Of a DNA stretch of 64,000 bases, positions 53,842 through 61,703 are shown in pieces. Source of the stretch: Sorangium sp025924095 (lineage in GTDB: Bacteria; Myxococcota_A; Polyangia; Polyangiales; Polyangiaceae); the NCBI RefSeq assembly GCF_051521505.1, contig NZ_CP150356.1:5766001-5830000 (forward strand). Direction: 5' to 3'. Within the stretch, counting starts at the first letter, position 1; every line of letters begins with the position of its first letter. The notes beneath the pieces are model-generated. The model did no database searches. It had not been told where the DNA came from and saw nothing but the letters and a program-made list of their open reading frames with translations. The position numbers and the translations under genes are program-made.

Positions 53842-55145
53842 TCGGCCTGGGTCGGCGCGTCGCGGCCCTGCAAGACCAGGCGCCGGAGGCGCGGCTCGAT
53901 CACGCGCGGGGGCGCGCGCGGCTCGGCGCGGCCGAGCTCCGCGCCCCGCCCCCGACGAGGCCGCTCGCGGTCCGGCTCGGCGCGGCGGCCGCGGCGGCGC
54001 TGCTCGCCATCGCGATCGTGGCGGGCGTCGTGACGCGGCCTCGGCCGCTCCGGTTCTCGCTCGGCGCGGGTGAGCCCGGGGCCGTCGGCGCGTGGATCGC
54101 GGCGTCGTCCACGGCCGAGCTCCCGATCCGTTTCTCCGATGGATCCTGGCTTCTGCTCGCGCCGGGAGGGCGCGCCCGCGTCGCCGCCGTCGACGCGGAC
54201 GGCGCCGAGATCGCGCTCGAGCGGGGCGCGCTCGATCTCTCCATCGTCCACCGCGATCACACGCGCTGGAAAGTGCGCGTCGGTCCGTTTCAGGTCCACG
54301 TGATCGGCACGCGCTTCGAGACCCGCTGGGATCCCACGACCGAGCAGCTCGTCGTCGCGCTGCGTGAAGGGGCGATCACCGTCTCGGGGCCGCTCGTAGG
54401 TGACGCGCGCGCGGTCCGCGCGGGCGAGCGGCTCACGATCTCGCCCGCGAATGGCACGCTCCAGGTCGGCGCGCTCGACGAAGCCTCGGCGCCCGCGCCC
54501 ATGGCGATGATCCCCGGCGCGCCTGCGCCGAGCGCGCAGCCGGTCGAGGTAACGCCGAGCGTGCCCTCGCCGGGCCCGCCGGCGCGCGCCGTGGAGGCCG
54601 CGCCGCCTTCACCACGCGTTCGCGCGAGCGCCGAGGTCACGGCCGCTCCGGCGCGGCTGGCGGCGCCTGACTGGCGCGCCCTCGCGCTCGAGGCGAGATA
54701 CAAAGATGCCCTCGCGGCGGCCGAGATCGAGGGGTTCGACGCGATCTGCGCGGCCGCGAGCGCTGGTGATCTGCGCATCCTCGGCGACGTGACCCGGCTC
54801 GGCGGCAATCCGGCGCGCGCGGAGCAGGCCTTCGCGTCCCTCCGCGCGCGGTTCCCCGGGTCGCCGGAGGCGGCGACGGCGGCGTTCATGCTCGGGAGGA
54901 TCGCGCAGGATCAAAGCAACGACTATGCGGGCGCCGCGGGCTGGTTCACGCGGTACCTGAGCGAGCGGCCGGGCGGCGAGAACGCCGCGGAGGCGGCGGG
55001 GCGCCTCGTCGAGGTCGCGGACAGGATGGGGGACGAGGCCGGAGCGCGCCGCGCGGCGGAGCGTTACCTCGCGGCCCACCCGAGCGGCCCGCACGCGGCC
55101 TATGCGCGGGGCGTGCTCGCTCGCGGAGCGCGCGCGACGCCGTGA
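53817..55145 (+). CDS. FecR-domain membrane protein with C-terminal TPR-like repeats
   Basis: 442 aa. A cytoplasmic N-terminus of about 50 residues is followed by one membrane helix (about 51-72, AAAAAALLAIAIVAGVV), a FecR-type domain (about 90-195: FSDGSWLLLAPGGRARV, GALDLSIVHRD, FQVHVIGTRF, LREGAITVSG), a Pro/Ala-rich spacer, and helical TPR-like repeats near the end (about 300-435: ARAEQAFASLRARFPGS, AAGWFTRYLSERP). This layout is common in myxobacteria next to ECF sigma genes and suggests a signal-sensing anti-sigma or sigma regulator spanning the inner membrane. GAGGGAGG lies just before the ATG. It overlaps the sigma gene and, by GTGA, the next gene, so all three are one operon. Confidence 0.85.
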   Translation: MGKSDRSLIGLGRRVAALQDQAPEARLDHARGRARLGAAELRAPPPTRPLAVRLGAAAAAALLAIAIVAGVVTRPRPLRFSLGAGEPGAVGAWIAASSTAELPIRFSDGSWLLLAPGGRARVAAVDADGAEIALERGALDLSIVHRDHTRWKVRVGPFQVHVIGTRFETRWDPTTEQLVVALREGAITVSGPLVGDARAVRAGERLTISPANGTLQVGALDEASAPAPMAMIPGAPAPSAQPVEVTPSVPSPGPPARAVEAAPPSPRVRASAEVTAAPARLAAPDWRALALEARYKDALAAAEIEGFDAICAAASAGDLRILGDVTRLGGNPARAEQAFASLRARFPGSPEAATAAFMLGRIAQDQSNDYAGAAGWFTRYLSERPGGENAAEAAGRLVEVADRMGDEAGARRAAERYLAAHPSGPHAAYARGVLARGARATP

Positions 55146-56197
55146 CGCGACGCTCTTCGGCGCTCACCCTCGCCTGCGCGGCGCTCGTCGCGATCGCCTC
55201 CTCCACGCCGCCCGTGCGCGCCGACGATGAGGCGTCGACGGAGGCGGTCTCCACCGTCGCGGTCCTCTGCGCGCCCGGTGATCGCTTCGGCCTCCGCGTC
55301 CAGGCGGAGATCGAGGCGCTGGGCTTCCGGACCGTGCTGCTCGATCCCACGACCGAGCCAGCCTCGCGCGCGTCGCTGGAGGAGGCGGCGCGCGCGGCCG
55401 GCGCCGTCGCCGCGATCCGCGCGGTCCCCTCGGAGCGCGGCGTCGAGGTGTGGATCGCCGATCGCGTCACGGGCAAGACCGTCGTTCGCGCGATGGCCGG
55501 CGCCGAGGATGCGCTCGACGGCGACGGCGCGCTCGCGATGCGCACGGTCGATCTCCTGCGCGCGAGCCTCCTCGAGGTCGCCTTGCCGGAGCCGCCTCCC
55601 GGTGAGGTCCCGGCGACGGCCGAGATCCGCGCGAAGCTGGCCCTCCCGGAGCCCGGCGCGCTCGTGCAGGAGCCGCCGCCCGCGCTCCGCTTCTCGCTCG
55701 CTCCCGGCATGCTCTGGAGCTCCGGCGGCATCGGCGCCGCGGCCAGCCTCGATGTCGGTGTCGCCTGGATGCCCAGCGCGCATGTCGGCGTGAGCGGGTT
55801 CGCGGCGATCCCGCTGGCGAGGCTGCGCGTGGAAGGCGCGCAGGGCGGCGCCGATCTCGCGGCGCTGCTCGCCGGGGTGGGCCTGCGCTTCGTCCCGACC
55901 CCCCGCGCGGCGCGGTGGGCGCCTTCGGTGGATCTCGGCGCGATGGCCGTGTTGCTCCAGAGCGACGGAACGGCGAGCGCAGGATTTGTCGCGCGATCCG
56001 TCTCCGCGGCGACGGCGGCCCCGTTCGCGCGCGCCGGCCTCGCCTTCGCCCCCACACCCATGCTCCGCGTCCGCGCCGACGTCTTGGTCGGCGCGATCCT
56101 TCAAGGGGTCTCGGTCCAGCTCGCCGCCAGCGAGGCCGCGACCTGGGGCAGACCGATCGTACTCCCCTCGGCCGGCGTCGACTTTGGTTGGTTTTGA
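55142..56197 (+). CDS. Secreted or outer-membrane barrel-like protein of the sigma/FecR operon
   Basis: 351 aa, GTG start overlapping the FecR stop. A signal peptide (about 1-27, ending PVRA before DDEAS) is visible. Residues about 38-150 form an alpha/beta region that I do not recognise; it resembles a small periplasmic domain. From about 180 to the end the sequence alternates short hydrophobic strands and Gly-rich turns, with a final aromatic residue (GVDFGWF), typical of an outer-membrane beta-barrel. Such proteins often follow sigma/FecR/TPR genes in myxobacteria. Role unknown; an envelope sensor or channel linked to the upstream regulators is an inference from position only. Confidence 0.7.
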   Translation: MTRRSSALTLACAALVAIASSTPPVRADDEASTEAVSTVAVLCAPGDRFGLRVQAEIEALGFRTVLLDPTTEPASRASLEEAARAAGAVAAIRAVPSERGVEVWIADRVTGKTVVRAMAGAEDALDGDGALAMRTVDLLRASLLEVALPEPPPGEVPATAEIRAKLALPEPGALVQEPPPALRFSLAPGMLWSSGGIGAAASLDVGVAWMPSAHVGVSGFAAIPLARLRVEGAQGGADLAALLAGVGLRFVPTPRAARWAPSVDLGAMAVLLQSDGTASAGFVARSVSAATAAPFARAGLAFAPTPMLRVRADVLVGAILQGVSVQLAASEAATWGRPIVLPSAGVDFGWF

Positions 56198-56257
56198 TGA
56201 GCCGTGGCGGACACCCCTGAGGTCTTCACTTCAGGAGCTCGCACTGGAGGTGATCAA

Positions 56258-57340
56258 ATGAAACTTTGGATGACGGCCCTCGCGGCAACGGCGATGATCG
56301 TGAACGGCGGGTGCACCCAGATCGTGCTCGGCCCGGTGGAGGCGGGGCCGGGGGAAGAGGCGCTCGTGGAGGAGCCGCCCTCGCCCAACGCTATCGCCGT
56401 GCGGTTCGGTGACCTGTTGTCCGACCCGTTCAACAGGGAGGTGCTGATGAACGGGCTGCAGCTCCAGTACCTGCCGCACCCCGACTCACTCGCGCTCTTC
56501 TTCAGTGATTCCGTGCAGCAGTGCAGCGTGCCGCTGATCGGGCGGGGGCCGGACGGGCTGCTCTCCCCTCCGGCCCCGTACGCCTTCTGGCAGATTGCCA
56601 TGTTCATCCCGCCGGAGCTCAATCGGCCCGGGCTCATCGACCTCAGGGACCAACGCGTCACGACGTACCTAGCCGTATGGGCCCCCTCGCGCGGCGGCTC
56701 GACCTTCCTCGGCGGCGGGGCGGGGTACGCCATTGGAGGGACGGCTCCAAGGACGCTCGAGATCGTGAGCAGCGACGCGAGCTCCGTCTCGGTGAAGCTC
56801 TACTGGGGGACGCCGCCGTGGCAGATCAAGTTCAATGACGAGCCGTACAAGCCCGATCTGGACATCGGCGGCGATTACACGGCCGCCTATTGCGGCGATC
56901 CGCCGCTGCCGAGCCCGCCCTCACCGGGGCGCGCGATCCCTGGTGCCGCGCTGGCCACGCCTCCTGGCGGGCCGACCCCGGATCCCGACGCGCTCCATCT
57001 GTTCCTCGGGAGCGCGGCAGAGAGTTGCGCGGATCCCTGGTCGCCCCTCGCGTGCACCGGCGCTTCGCGCGTGACGTTGAGCCTCCCGCCGGCCTACCAG
57101 AAGCCCGGGATCCTCGATCTCACGGATCCGACCATCGCTGCGTCTTTCTCCTTCACCTACCCGGCGAGCGCGGACTGCACGGCTGGTGAGCCCATCAGCG
57201 GCGTGTTCGCCGGCGGCACGATCGAGATCCTGAGCATCGACGCGAGCGGGGTCTCGTGCAGGCTGTACGGGTCCCATACCGTGCTCACCCAGGGACGCTT
57301 CGACGCCGACGGGCTCTACACCGCGTCGAGCTGCCCCTGA
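56258..57340 (+). CDS. Predicted lipoprotein with two copies of one domain
   Basis: 360 aa. Start chosen at the ATG with GGAGG 8 bases upstream and directly before a lipoprotein-type signal (MKLWMTALAATAMIVNGGC); the open frame upstream adds nothing sensible. The mature part contains two related units of about 110 residues. Unit 1 (about 45-195) has LALFFSDSVQQC, FIPPELNRPGLIDLRD and LEIVSSDASSVSVKLYW; unit 2 (about 240-355) has LHLFLGSAAESC, SLPPAYQKPGILDLTD and IEILSIDASGVSCRLYG. A Pro-rich linker joins them. I do not know the family or function. It lies 60 bases after the barrel-like gene and may belong to the same operon or regulon. Confidence 0.75.
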   Translation: MKLWMTALAATAMIVNGGCTQIVLGPVEAGPGEEALVEEPPSPNAIAVRFGDLLSDPFNREVLMNGLQLQYLPHPDSLALFFSDSVQQCSVPLIGRGPDGLLSPPAPYAFWQIAMFIPPELNRPGLIDLRDQRVTTYLAVWAPSRGGSTFLGGGAGYAIGGTAPRTLEIVSSDASSVSVKLYWGTPPWQIKFNDEPYKPDLDIGGDYTAAYCGDPPLPSPPSPGRAIPGAALATPPGGPTPDPDALHLFLGSAAESCADPWSPLACTGASRVTLSLPPAYQKPGILDLTDPTIAASFSFTYPASADCTAGEPISGVFAGGTIEILSIDASGVSCRLYGSHTVLTQGRFDADGLYTASSCP

Positions 57341-57525
57341 GCAGCGCGACCGCGCCCACGGTGAGCCCGAGCCCGTTGCGCGCGAGACGGTGCGCCATCC
57401 CACGCGCCTCCTGTTCACGTGGAGCCAGCGTGCCCGGCGTTCACAGTCGGGCGGGCGCATTTCGCGGAGCCGCCCGCCGCATCGCGGAGCCGCTGTAGTG
57501 GGCGGCAGATGGCGAAATCAGGTGG

Positions 57526-57704
57526 GTTGATCACGAAGCCGAGCGACTCTTCGACGAGATCATCGACACGCTCGACACCGTTGGTGGAAGGCTCAATTTC
57601 AATGACGCGCTGCTCGTTGTCTTCAGCGCGAGGGCTTGATCGACGAAACTGCGTCCTTCGAGCACGGCTTTGACACCATGGCGGAGTTCCGGCGGCTCGG
57701 ATGA
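57526..57704 (+). pseudogene. Frameshifted C-terminal remnant of a PIN-domain (VapC-like) toxin
   Basis: Two adjacent frames together read as the end of a PIN ribonuclease. The first frame gives EIIDTLDTVGGRLNFNDALL and then stops at 57637; shifted by one base from 57636 it continues LIDETASFEHGFDTMAEFRR to a stop near 57704. The pattern (a conserved Asp in FNDALL, then ASF..FD and a final FRRLG) is that of VapC-family toxins. There is no N-terminal half, no start and no antitoxin gene beside it, so it is a dead fragment. The 185 bases between 57341 and 57525 show nothing I can name. Confidence 0.55.
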
Positions 57705-57931
57705 CGAGAGCCGGCGCCGATCTCGTCCGCATACGGCGATAGGTCAAAGGCCTGTGCTCAGCGTGCGTCCCGCGGACACGGGTCCTGAACGAGACCGACT
57801 ATCGCGTGACGTGCCGGCGCGATACTCACCTCGTTCACCCGAAGCTCTCTGCCCAAGCGCGATGGGCGTGGGACAGACACAGGCAACTACTTGATATCAC
57901 TTAATTTTTGGTGTCCCCAGCGGGTCCCTCC

Positions 57932-58445
57932 TCATCCTGCCCCTGGAAGAGATCTCGATCCTGGCCGCGTAGCCCCCTGCCATCCGAGTTTGTCGAGGAT
58001 CGAAGCCGTCAGGGCCGAGGCGTCGGGCCCCTTTGGAGTCACGGGCTGCTCGACCTTCTCGATCGAATCGATGTCGAGGATCAGCGCCTTGGCCTGCTTC
58101 AGGGCCTCAAGACGACTGAATTCCGGCCCTGCGTTGACCAGTCCCACTGGTGAGTTCGAGCAGGGTTTCGAGGCGTTCCTTGGCCGATTTGCCGGAGAGA
58201 TCGATCTGCTTGGTGGTGAGGGGGGCGCGCCTCGTCCGCTGGACGGGGACCTCGTCTTCCTCGCCTGGATAGCTGCTGATCGGGACGACGGGGGCACCCG
58301 GCATGCATTGATTCTTGTGGTTCCACACGAGCATGTGGTCGGAAATGCCGAATTTCCGAGCAGTACGCCGGAGGGAAAGCTCGTTCGTTCGGAGAATCCG
58401 CTCGATCTCCGCACGAGCTTCATGTCTGCAAACTGCACAAGCCAT
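57932..58445 (-). pseudogene. Frameshifted small Cys/helix-turn-helix protein
   Basis: Reading from an ATG at 58445, the protein begins MACAVCRHEARAEIERIL and has a helix-turn-helix (LSLRRTARKFGISDHML, then WNHKNQC). This CxxCxH...IE...R.iA..fgis...H pattern is seen in small phage- and island-linked DNA-binding proteins. The frame stops at 58107 after LLELTSGTG, while the next frame carries a natural continuation (GLVNAGPEFSRLEALKQAKA, later LTASILDKLGW) to a stop at 57932. A single indel near 58145-58155 explains this. It is either a broken gene or a split one. There is no clear ribosome site; a palindrome lies directly upstream of the ATG. Confidence 0.55.
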
Positions 58446-58470
58446 CGTACGTCTGGAAGTATGACGTACG
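58446..58470. promoter_or_regulatory. Perfect inverted repeat, candidate operator
   Basis: CGTACGTC (58446-58453) and GACGTACG (58463-58470) are exact inverted copies with a 9-base spacer, placed directly against the ATG of the helix-turn-helix gene and next to an AT-rich stretch (58470-58515). Position suggests an operator for autoregulation; this is inference. Confidence 0.4.
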
Positions 58471-58612
58471 AAATCGAACAAACAATCAATTACGGCTTTC
58501 CTACATCAAGATTTCACGCTGAAGAGACGAGAAGAATGGCGTCGAACAGCCTGGCAGGCTCGTCCTTGACGTGACCAGGGGCCGGGCTCCACGTGCTCTT
58601 CGGGGGAAGCAC

Positions 58613-58903
58613 ATGAGACGCCTGCTGTGCGTGCTGGGTCTGCTGGGAGCTGCGGGGATGGCGGCGACGATGGGATGTGGAGCATCGCCAGAGGTGGACG
58701 AACCTGAAGCGGCCAGCGGCGAGGTCGAACTGCCTGACTCCCTGGACGAGTGCAACCGGGCATGTCGGAACGGACAGCAGGCGATGGAGCAATTCTGCTC
58801 CCAGCTGCCACCGGATCCTCGCTTGAGGGCCGGTTGCTGGGCGGCAGCGAAGGGTAGCTTGGTCGCGTGCCTCGGCTGGTGTTACTGGCACTACGGTACG
58901 TGA
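58613..58903 (+). CDS. Small cysteine-rich lipoprotein, hypothetical
   Basis: 96 aa. The ATG has GGGGGAAG 5 bases upstream and begins a lipoprotein-type signal (MRRLLCVLGLL...AATMGC). The mature part is acidic at first (EVDEPEAASGEVELPD) and then holds six Cys in a compact pattern (CNRAC, FC, GC, AC, WC), which suggests a disulfide-bonded fold outside the inner membrane. Small lipoproteins of this type are frequent in myxobacteria and mostly uncharacterised. No partner gene is obvious; the next gene starts 50 bases later on the same strand. Confidence 0.65.
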   Translation: MRRLLCVLGLLGAAGMAATMGCGASPEVDEPEAASGEVELPDSLDECNRACRNGQQAMEQFCSQLPPDPRLRAGCWAAAKGSLVACLGWCYWHYGT

Positions 58904-58953
58904 AGAGGACGTCCGCTTGACACCCTGCGGGAAGGGGCCGCAAGGTGCGTCCT

Positions 58954-59355
58954 ATGCAGGACGACACCCCACTCGAACCCATCGCAGAACGCCGCCTCTC
59001 GGTCGTAGGCGAGCCCGGCCGGATGGTGATCGTCACCATCGGCAAGCCCATGCGGAAGCCGTCCGGCGACTGGGCGTGCCCGGTCGATATTCAGGGACTT
59101 CAGGAGGCGGTGCGAGATTCGGCCTACGGCGTGGACGCCGTGCAAGCTCTACAGCTCGCCTTCGAGGGAGCTCGTCAGACCCTCAAGAGGTCTGGGCTTC
59201 CCGTCACCTGGTGCGACGGAGAGCCCGGAGAGACGGGATTCCCCATCGCCGTGCCGTACATCTTTGGACGCACCTTCGAGGACAGGATGGAGCGGCTGAT
59301 CGAGGATGAGATCGAGAAGGCCGTGGAGGCGAAGAAGAAGGGGGCGCCCGGCTGA
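58954..59355 (+). CDS. DUF6968-like small protein
   Basis: 133 aa, no signal peptide or membrane segment. The pattern fits what I recall of DUF6968: an opening AERRLSVVGEPGRMVIVTIG, then DWACPVDIQGL, and YGVDAVQALQLAFEGARQTL. A more variable acidic C-terminus ends in a Lys-rich tail. The family has no known function. The ATG at 58954 has AAGG 8 bases upstream; a GTG 9 bases earlier in frame is an alternative. It may be co-transcribed with the small lipoprotein before it. Domain name from memory, so moderately sure. Confidence 0.65.
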   Translation: MQDDTPLEPIAERRLSVVGEPGRMVIVTIGKPMRKPSGDWACPVDIQGLQEAVRDSAYGVDAVQALQLAFEGARQTLKRSGLPVTWCDGEPGETGFPIAVPYIFGRTFEDRMERLIEDEIEKAVEAKKKGAPG

Positions 59356-59431
59356 AGCCGCCTCCCGGCGCACCATGCTCCGAGAGGGGGCGTGACCGCG
59401 GGTGTCTCGATCGCCTGGTCTGAGGACGGGG

Positions 59432-59833
59432 CTACACCGGGTCGTCCTCGTCCGGGGAAGCGAGCAGGTGGGCCATGAGGCCCGACCTCAGCGCCCGGAC
59501 GAGCAGGGGCGCGTGGACGTCCTCATCGTCGACCCAGTAGCCGGAAGGCCCGAGTTCGACGAACGCGAGGAGGCCGATCCCGATGTAGTGCCGAGCCATC
59601 CGGTCAACCTGCCAGTTTCGCCTCCGTGCCCGCTCGCGGAGGCGTCTGCGATCGGCCGGGCTGAGCTGGTGGAGGATCCTCTTGAGCCGGTGCGGGGTCA
59701 GCCGCTCGGCGTCGACCAGCTCGGTGGCCGCGGCCGAGAGGGCGTCCCTGATCATCTCCTCGCGAGACGCGGGGGTCAGGTCAATCCAGTCGGACTCGAG
59801 GCTGTCGTCATCGATGTCATTCGGGGTGGGCAT
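59432..59833 (-). CDS. Hypothetical protein
   Basis: 133 aa, not recognised. The ATG is well supported by GGAAGGAGG 7 bases upstream; the frame upstream of it is open but has no such site. The sequence is acidic at the start (NDIDDDSLESDWIDL), then mostly helical with an Arg-rich stretch (RRLRERARRRNW) and ends acidic (SPDEDDPV). A WVDDED segment near residue 100 is the only striking motif. It is convergent with the DUF6968-like gene and could be a leftover cargo gene of the decayed mobile region. Confidence 0.6.
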   Translation of the reverse strand: MPTPNDIDDDSLESDWIDLTPASREEMIRDALSAAATELVDAERLTPHRLKRILHQLSPADRRRLRERARRRNWQVDRMARHYIGIGLLAFVELGPSGYWVDDEDVHAPLLVRALRSGLMAHLLASPDEDDPV

Positions 59834-59988
59834 GGCCACCTCCTTCCTTGGATAAGGTTTCTGGGACTCACGAGGCTGGGGCCTCGTAGGTCCACGAACA
59901 TCCAGAGGTAGGAGACGGGCATGATCCCTTCGTACACCGATCCCCAAAGCCGGGCGGCATCGTTGTGGATGGTGATTCGACGAAGCAT
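59776..59988 (-). CDS. Short hypothetical ORF upstream of the 59432-59833 gene
   Basis: 70 codons whose first 47 (MLRRITIHNDAARLWGSVYE...) look like protein and have mostly G/C third positions, while the last part merely overlaps the next gene out of frame. Ribosome site is weak. It may be a truncated gene ending in the leader of its neighbour; low certainty. Confidence 0.25.
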   Translation of the reverse strand: MLRRITIHNDAARLWGSVYEGIMPVSYLWMFVDLRGPSLVSPRNLIQGRRWPCPPRMTSMTTASSPTGLT

Positions 59989-60146
59989 CGAGGAGTTCGC
60001 CGGGTGCTGTTGATCGGCTCGGGGTTCGATCTGTAGGAGGCGCTTCTATGGGGTCGGGTTCTCATGCCCCGTCTACAGAGCGAGGGGCCCGCCGATCAAC
60101 ATGGCGGGCGAAGATTTTGATCTTCCAGCCCTCGAACGGCTCCGAC

Positions 60147-60531
60147 ATCGAGGAGATGGAGAAGCAGACCCGGAAGCTCCGGACCGAGATCAGCCGCCTC
60201 GGGGAGGCGATCGTGGCCACCTCTGAGCCCCCGCACGCCCTGGTCGCCATGATGGGGGAGCGAGAGCGGAACCTGGCCATCGTCGAAGCCAAGGTCGCTG
60301 CCCTCAAGACGGCCCCCTCGGTATCTCGACCTGGAGGTCCGTCGCCTTGAGAAGGAAGCCCGTCAGCGTCTTGCAGACCTCCGGGGCCTGGTTCGACGTC
60401 ACCCCGAGGAAGGCCGGAAGCTCCTGGAGGCTCTCCTGGCCGGTCCGCTGACCTTCACGCCCACGGAGACCACCGAGGGCCGCCGCTTCACGATCACCGG
60501 GAAGGCGGGCCTCCTCGGAGGCGGTATGAAC
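60147..60531 (+). pseudogene. C-terminal stub of a large serine recombinase, frameshifted
   Basis: The first frame gives a coiled-coil stretch typical of these recombinases (DIEEMEKQTRKLRTEISRLG, then ALVAMMGERERNLAIVEAK) and runs into a stop soon after 60320. From 60322 the next frame continues with YLDLEVRRLEKEARQRLADL, then the C-terminal motif LLEALLAGPLTFTPTE...RRFTITGKAGLL. The catalytic N-terminal domain is absent. This is the tail of a phage- or island-type integrase gene that has lost its start and suffered a one-base shift. The second frame runs without a stop through the tRNA-like fragment into the small gene at 60628. Confidence 0.65.
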
Positions 60532-60559
60532 TGCGTCCCCAGCGGGATTCGAACCCTGG
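60532..60559 (-). other. tRNA-Glu-like 3' end fragment, candidate attachment site
   Basis: On the minus strand the sequence contains GGGTTCGAATCCCG, the T-arm hallmark, followed by CTGGGGACGCA, matching the acceptor end of bacterial tRNA-Glu (whose 5' end is GTCCCC). No D-arm or anticodon arm lies upstream, so it is only a 3' fragment. It sits exactly at the end of the recombinase stub, where an att site would be. T-stem pairing is imperfect on its 5' side, as expected if element DNA begins there. Confidence 0.5.
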
Positions 60560-60627
60560 AAGTGCGTCGAGATCCGCAGGGATCACGTAGGCTTCCGCAT
60601 GCTGGCGGCGAGGGGAAGGTGCAGACC

Positions 60628-60864
60628 GTGGCGGCTAAGTGCGCGAAACCTCGTGAGCCGGACGAATCGCGGACGAAACCGGAGGACCCGCGGACGGTGC
60701 TGCTCGGCCAGCTCGCGGAAGGCATGAGGGCCGCGCTCGCCGCGGGCGACGTCGAGGCCGCGCGCATCGCCCACGAGACCATCGGCCGCCTGCTCGGCGC
60801 GCCGGGCGCGGACACGGGCGGCGTCATCGACCTCGCCGCCGAGCGCAGCCGGCGCGGTGGTTAG
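60628..60864 (+). CDS. Small hypothetical protein
   Basis: 78 aa from a GTG with GGGGAAGG upstream. After a polar start (KPREPDESRTKPEDPR) comes a helical segment (LLGQLAEGMRAALAAGDVEA, RIAHETIGRLLG) and a short basic end (VIDLAAERSRRGG). No known domain or membrane segment. It lies next to the recombinase stub and is followed by a degenerate copy of its own 3' half, so it looks like cargo of the mobile region. An alternative reading is that it is just the open tail of the recombinase frame, since no stop separates them. Confidence 0.5.
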   Translation: MAAKCAKPREPDESRTKPEDPRTVLLGQLAEGMRAALAAGDVEAARIAHETIGRLLGAPGADTGGVIDLAAERSRRGG

Positions 60865-60871
60865 CGTGGGC

Positions 60872-60992
60872 GCTTATGTCGAGGCGGCGCGCATCGCCAC
60901 GCTGATGATCGTGATCGGGCGGCAGTTCCGCGCACCAGGTGCTGCCGCGGACACCGGAATTGACCTCATGTCAATGCATAGCCGGCGGGCGG
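60872..60992 (+). repeat. Degenerate copy of the 3' half of the 60628-60864 gene
   Basis: The stretch reads VEAARIA...I..G...RAPGAAADTGIDL...SRRAA, parallel to VEAARIAHETIGRLLGAPGA...VIDLAAERSRRGG just before it, and the DNA is visibly similar with indels. It starts within 10 bases of the first copy's stop. From 60993 to 61113 I see nothing. Confidence 0.5.
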
Positions 60993-61113
60993 CTAGCCGA
61001 GGACGTCAGCGGCATTGCGGGTCTGCTGAGCGGTCAGATTCTGTGCAGTCCTCTCCCGTTCTCGTCTTGCCCCCAACGGCCGGCCGCGCTTGTATGTGGC
61101 GCATCGGCGCATT

Positions 61114-61627
61114 CTAATCCGTGTCTCCTAGCAACTGATCTCGCGGGCCGACGGCTCTGGACCATGCGCCGAAGCGCACCTCATCGTGCTTCCGAAGCAG
61201 CATCGCTAAAGTCGATTCGGTTCCGTCGCAGATGCGTTGAAGATCGCTCGCTGTGACCACGGCCACCACAATGCCGTCCTGATGGTATGCGCGGTGAATC
61301 ATGAAGCGACCGTTCTCACCTCCGCCGTCCTCGGCGTCGCCGCTGATGCCCTCTCGAGCAAACAACACCCCGAACCTCACACGGCCGTACCGGACGCGAT
61401 TGGCAAAGTACGCGATCTCGTGCGTCCCAACGGTGTTCTTCCAATTCTTGCACTCCACGAGAAAGTACCTTCCCAAGATGTCAAGTGCTGGCGAGACGTG
61501 CCGACTGAGGTTGCGGATGACGAGGTCGTTCTCGAAGTCGGAGGTTTCCGACTTGCGCACAGGGAAGCAGCCCACAATGTGGGATAATAGGTAGGCGGCG
61601 AGCATCTCAAGCGCATCACCTTGAACT
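61114..61627 (-). pseudogene. PD-(D/E)XK restriction-type nuclease, 5' part removed by IS66 insertion
   Basis: About 170 residues of a DNA-cleaving domain remain. It opens at VQGDALEMLAAYLL, close to the usual start of Mrr-like nuclease domains, then shows the active-site pattern: an Asp in DFENDLVIRN and the ECKNW motif (the E-x-K core) after GRYFLVECKNW, followed by HEIAYFANRVR and FGVLFAREG. The frame runs rightwards straight into the IS66 end with no start codon of its own, so the gene's 5' part should lie beyond the element, outside this window. Whatever its original role (restriction or defence is likely from the family), this copy is interrupted. Confidence 0.65.
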
Positions 61628-61703
61628 GTAAGCGCTGCATGAAGCGCCGTCGGCCCCAACCTCGGCCAACCGGTGCAAGATGGGGGCGATGGAGCCGGCT
61701 CGG

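Noticed and set aside
59860..59900. Hairpin CGAGGC-TGGG-GCCTCG as a terminator
   Set aside because: The stem is only 6 bp, has no T-run, and lies between two genes of the same direction just upstream of a ribosome site.
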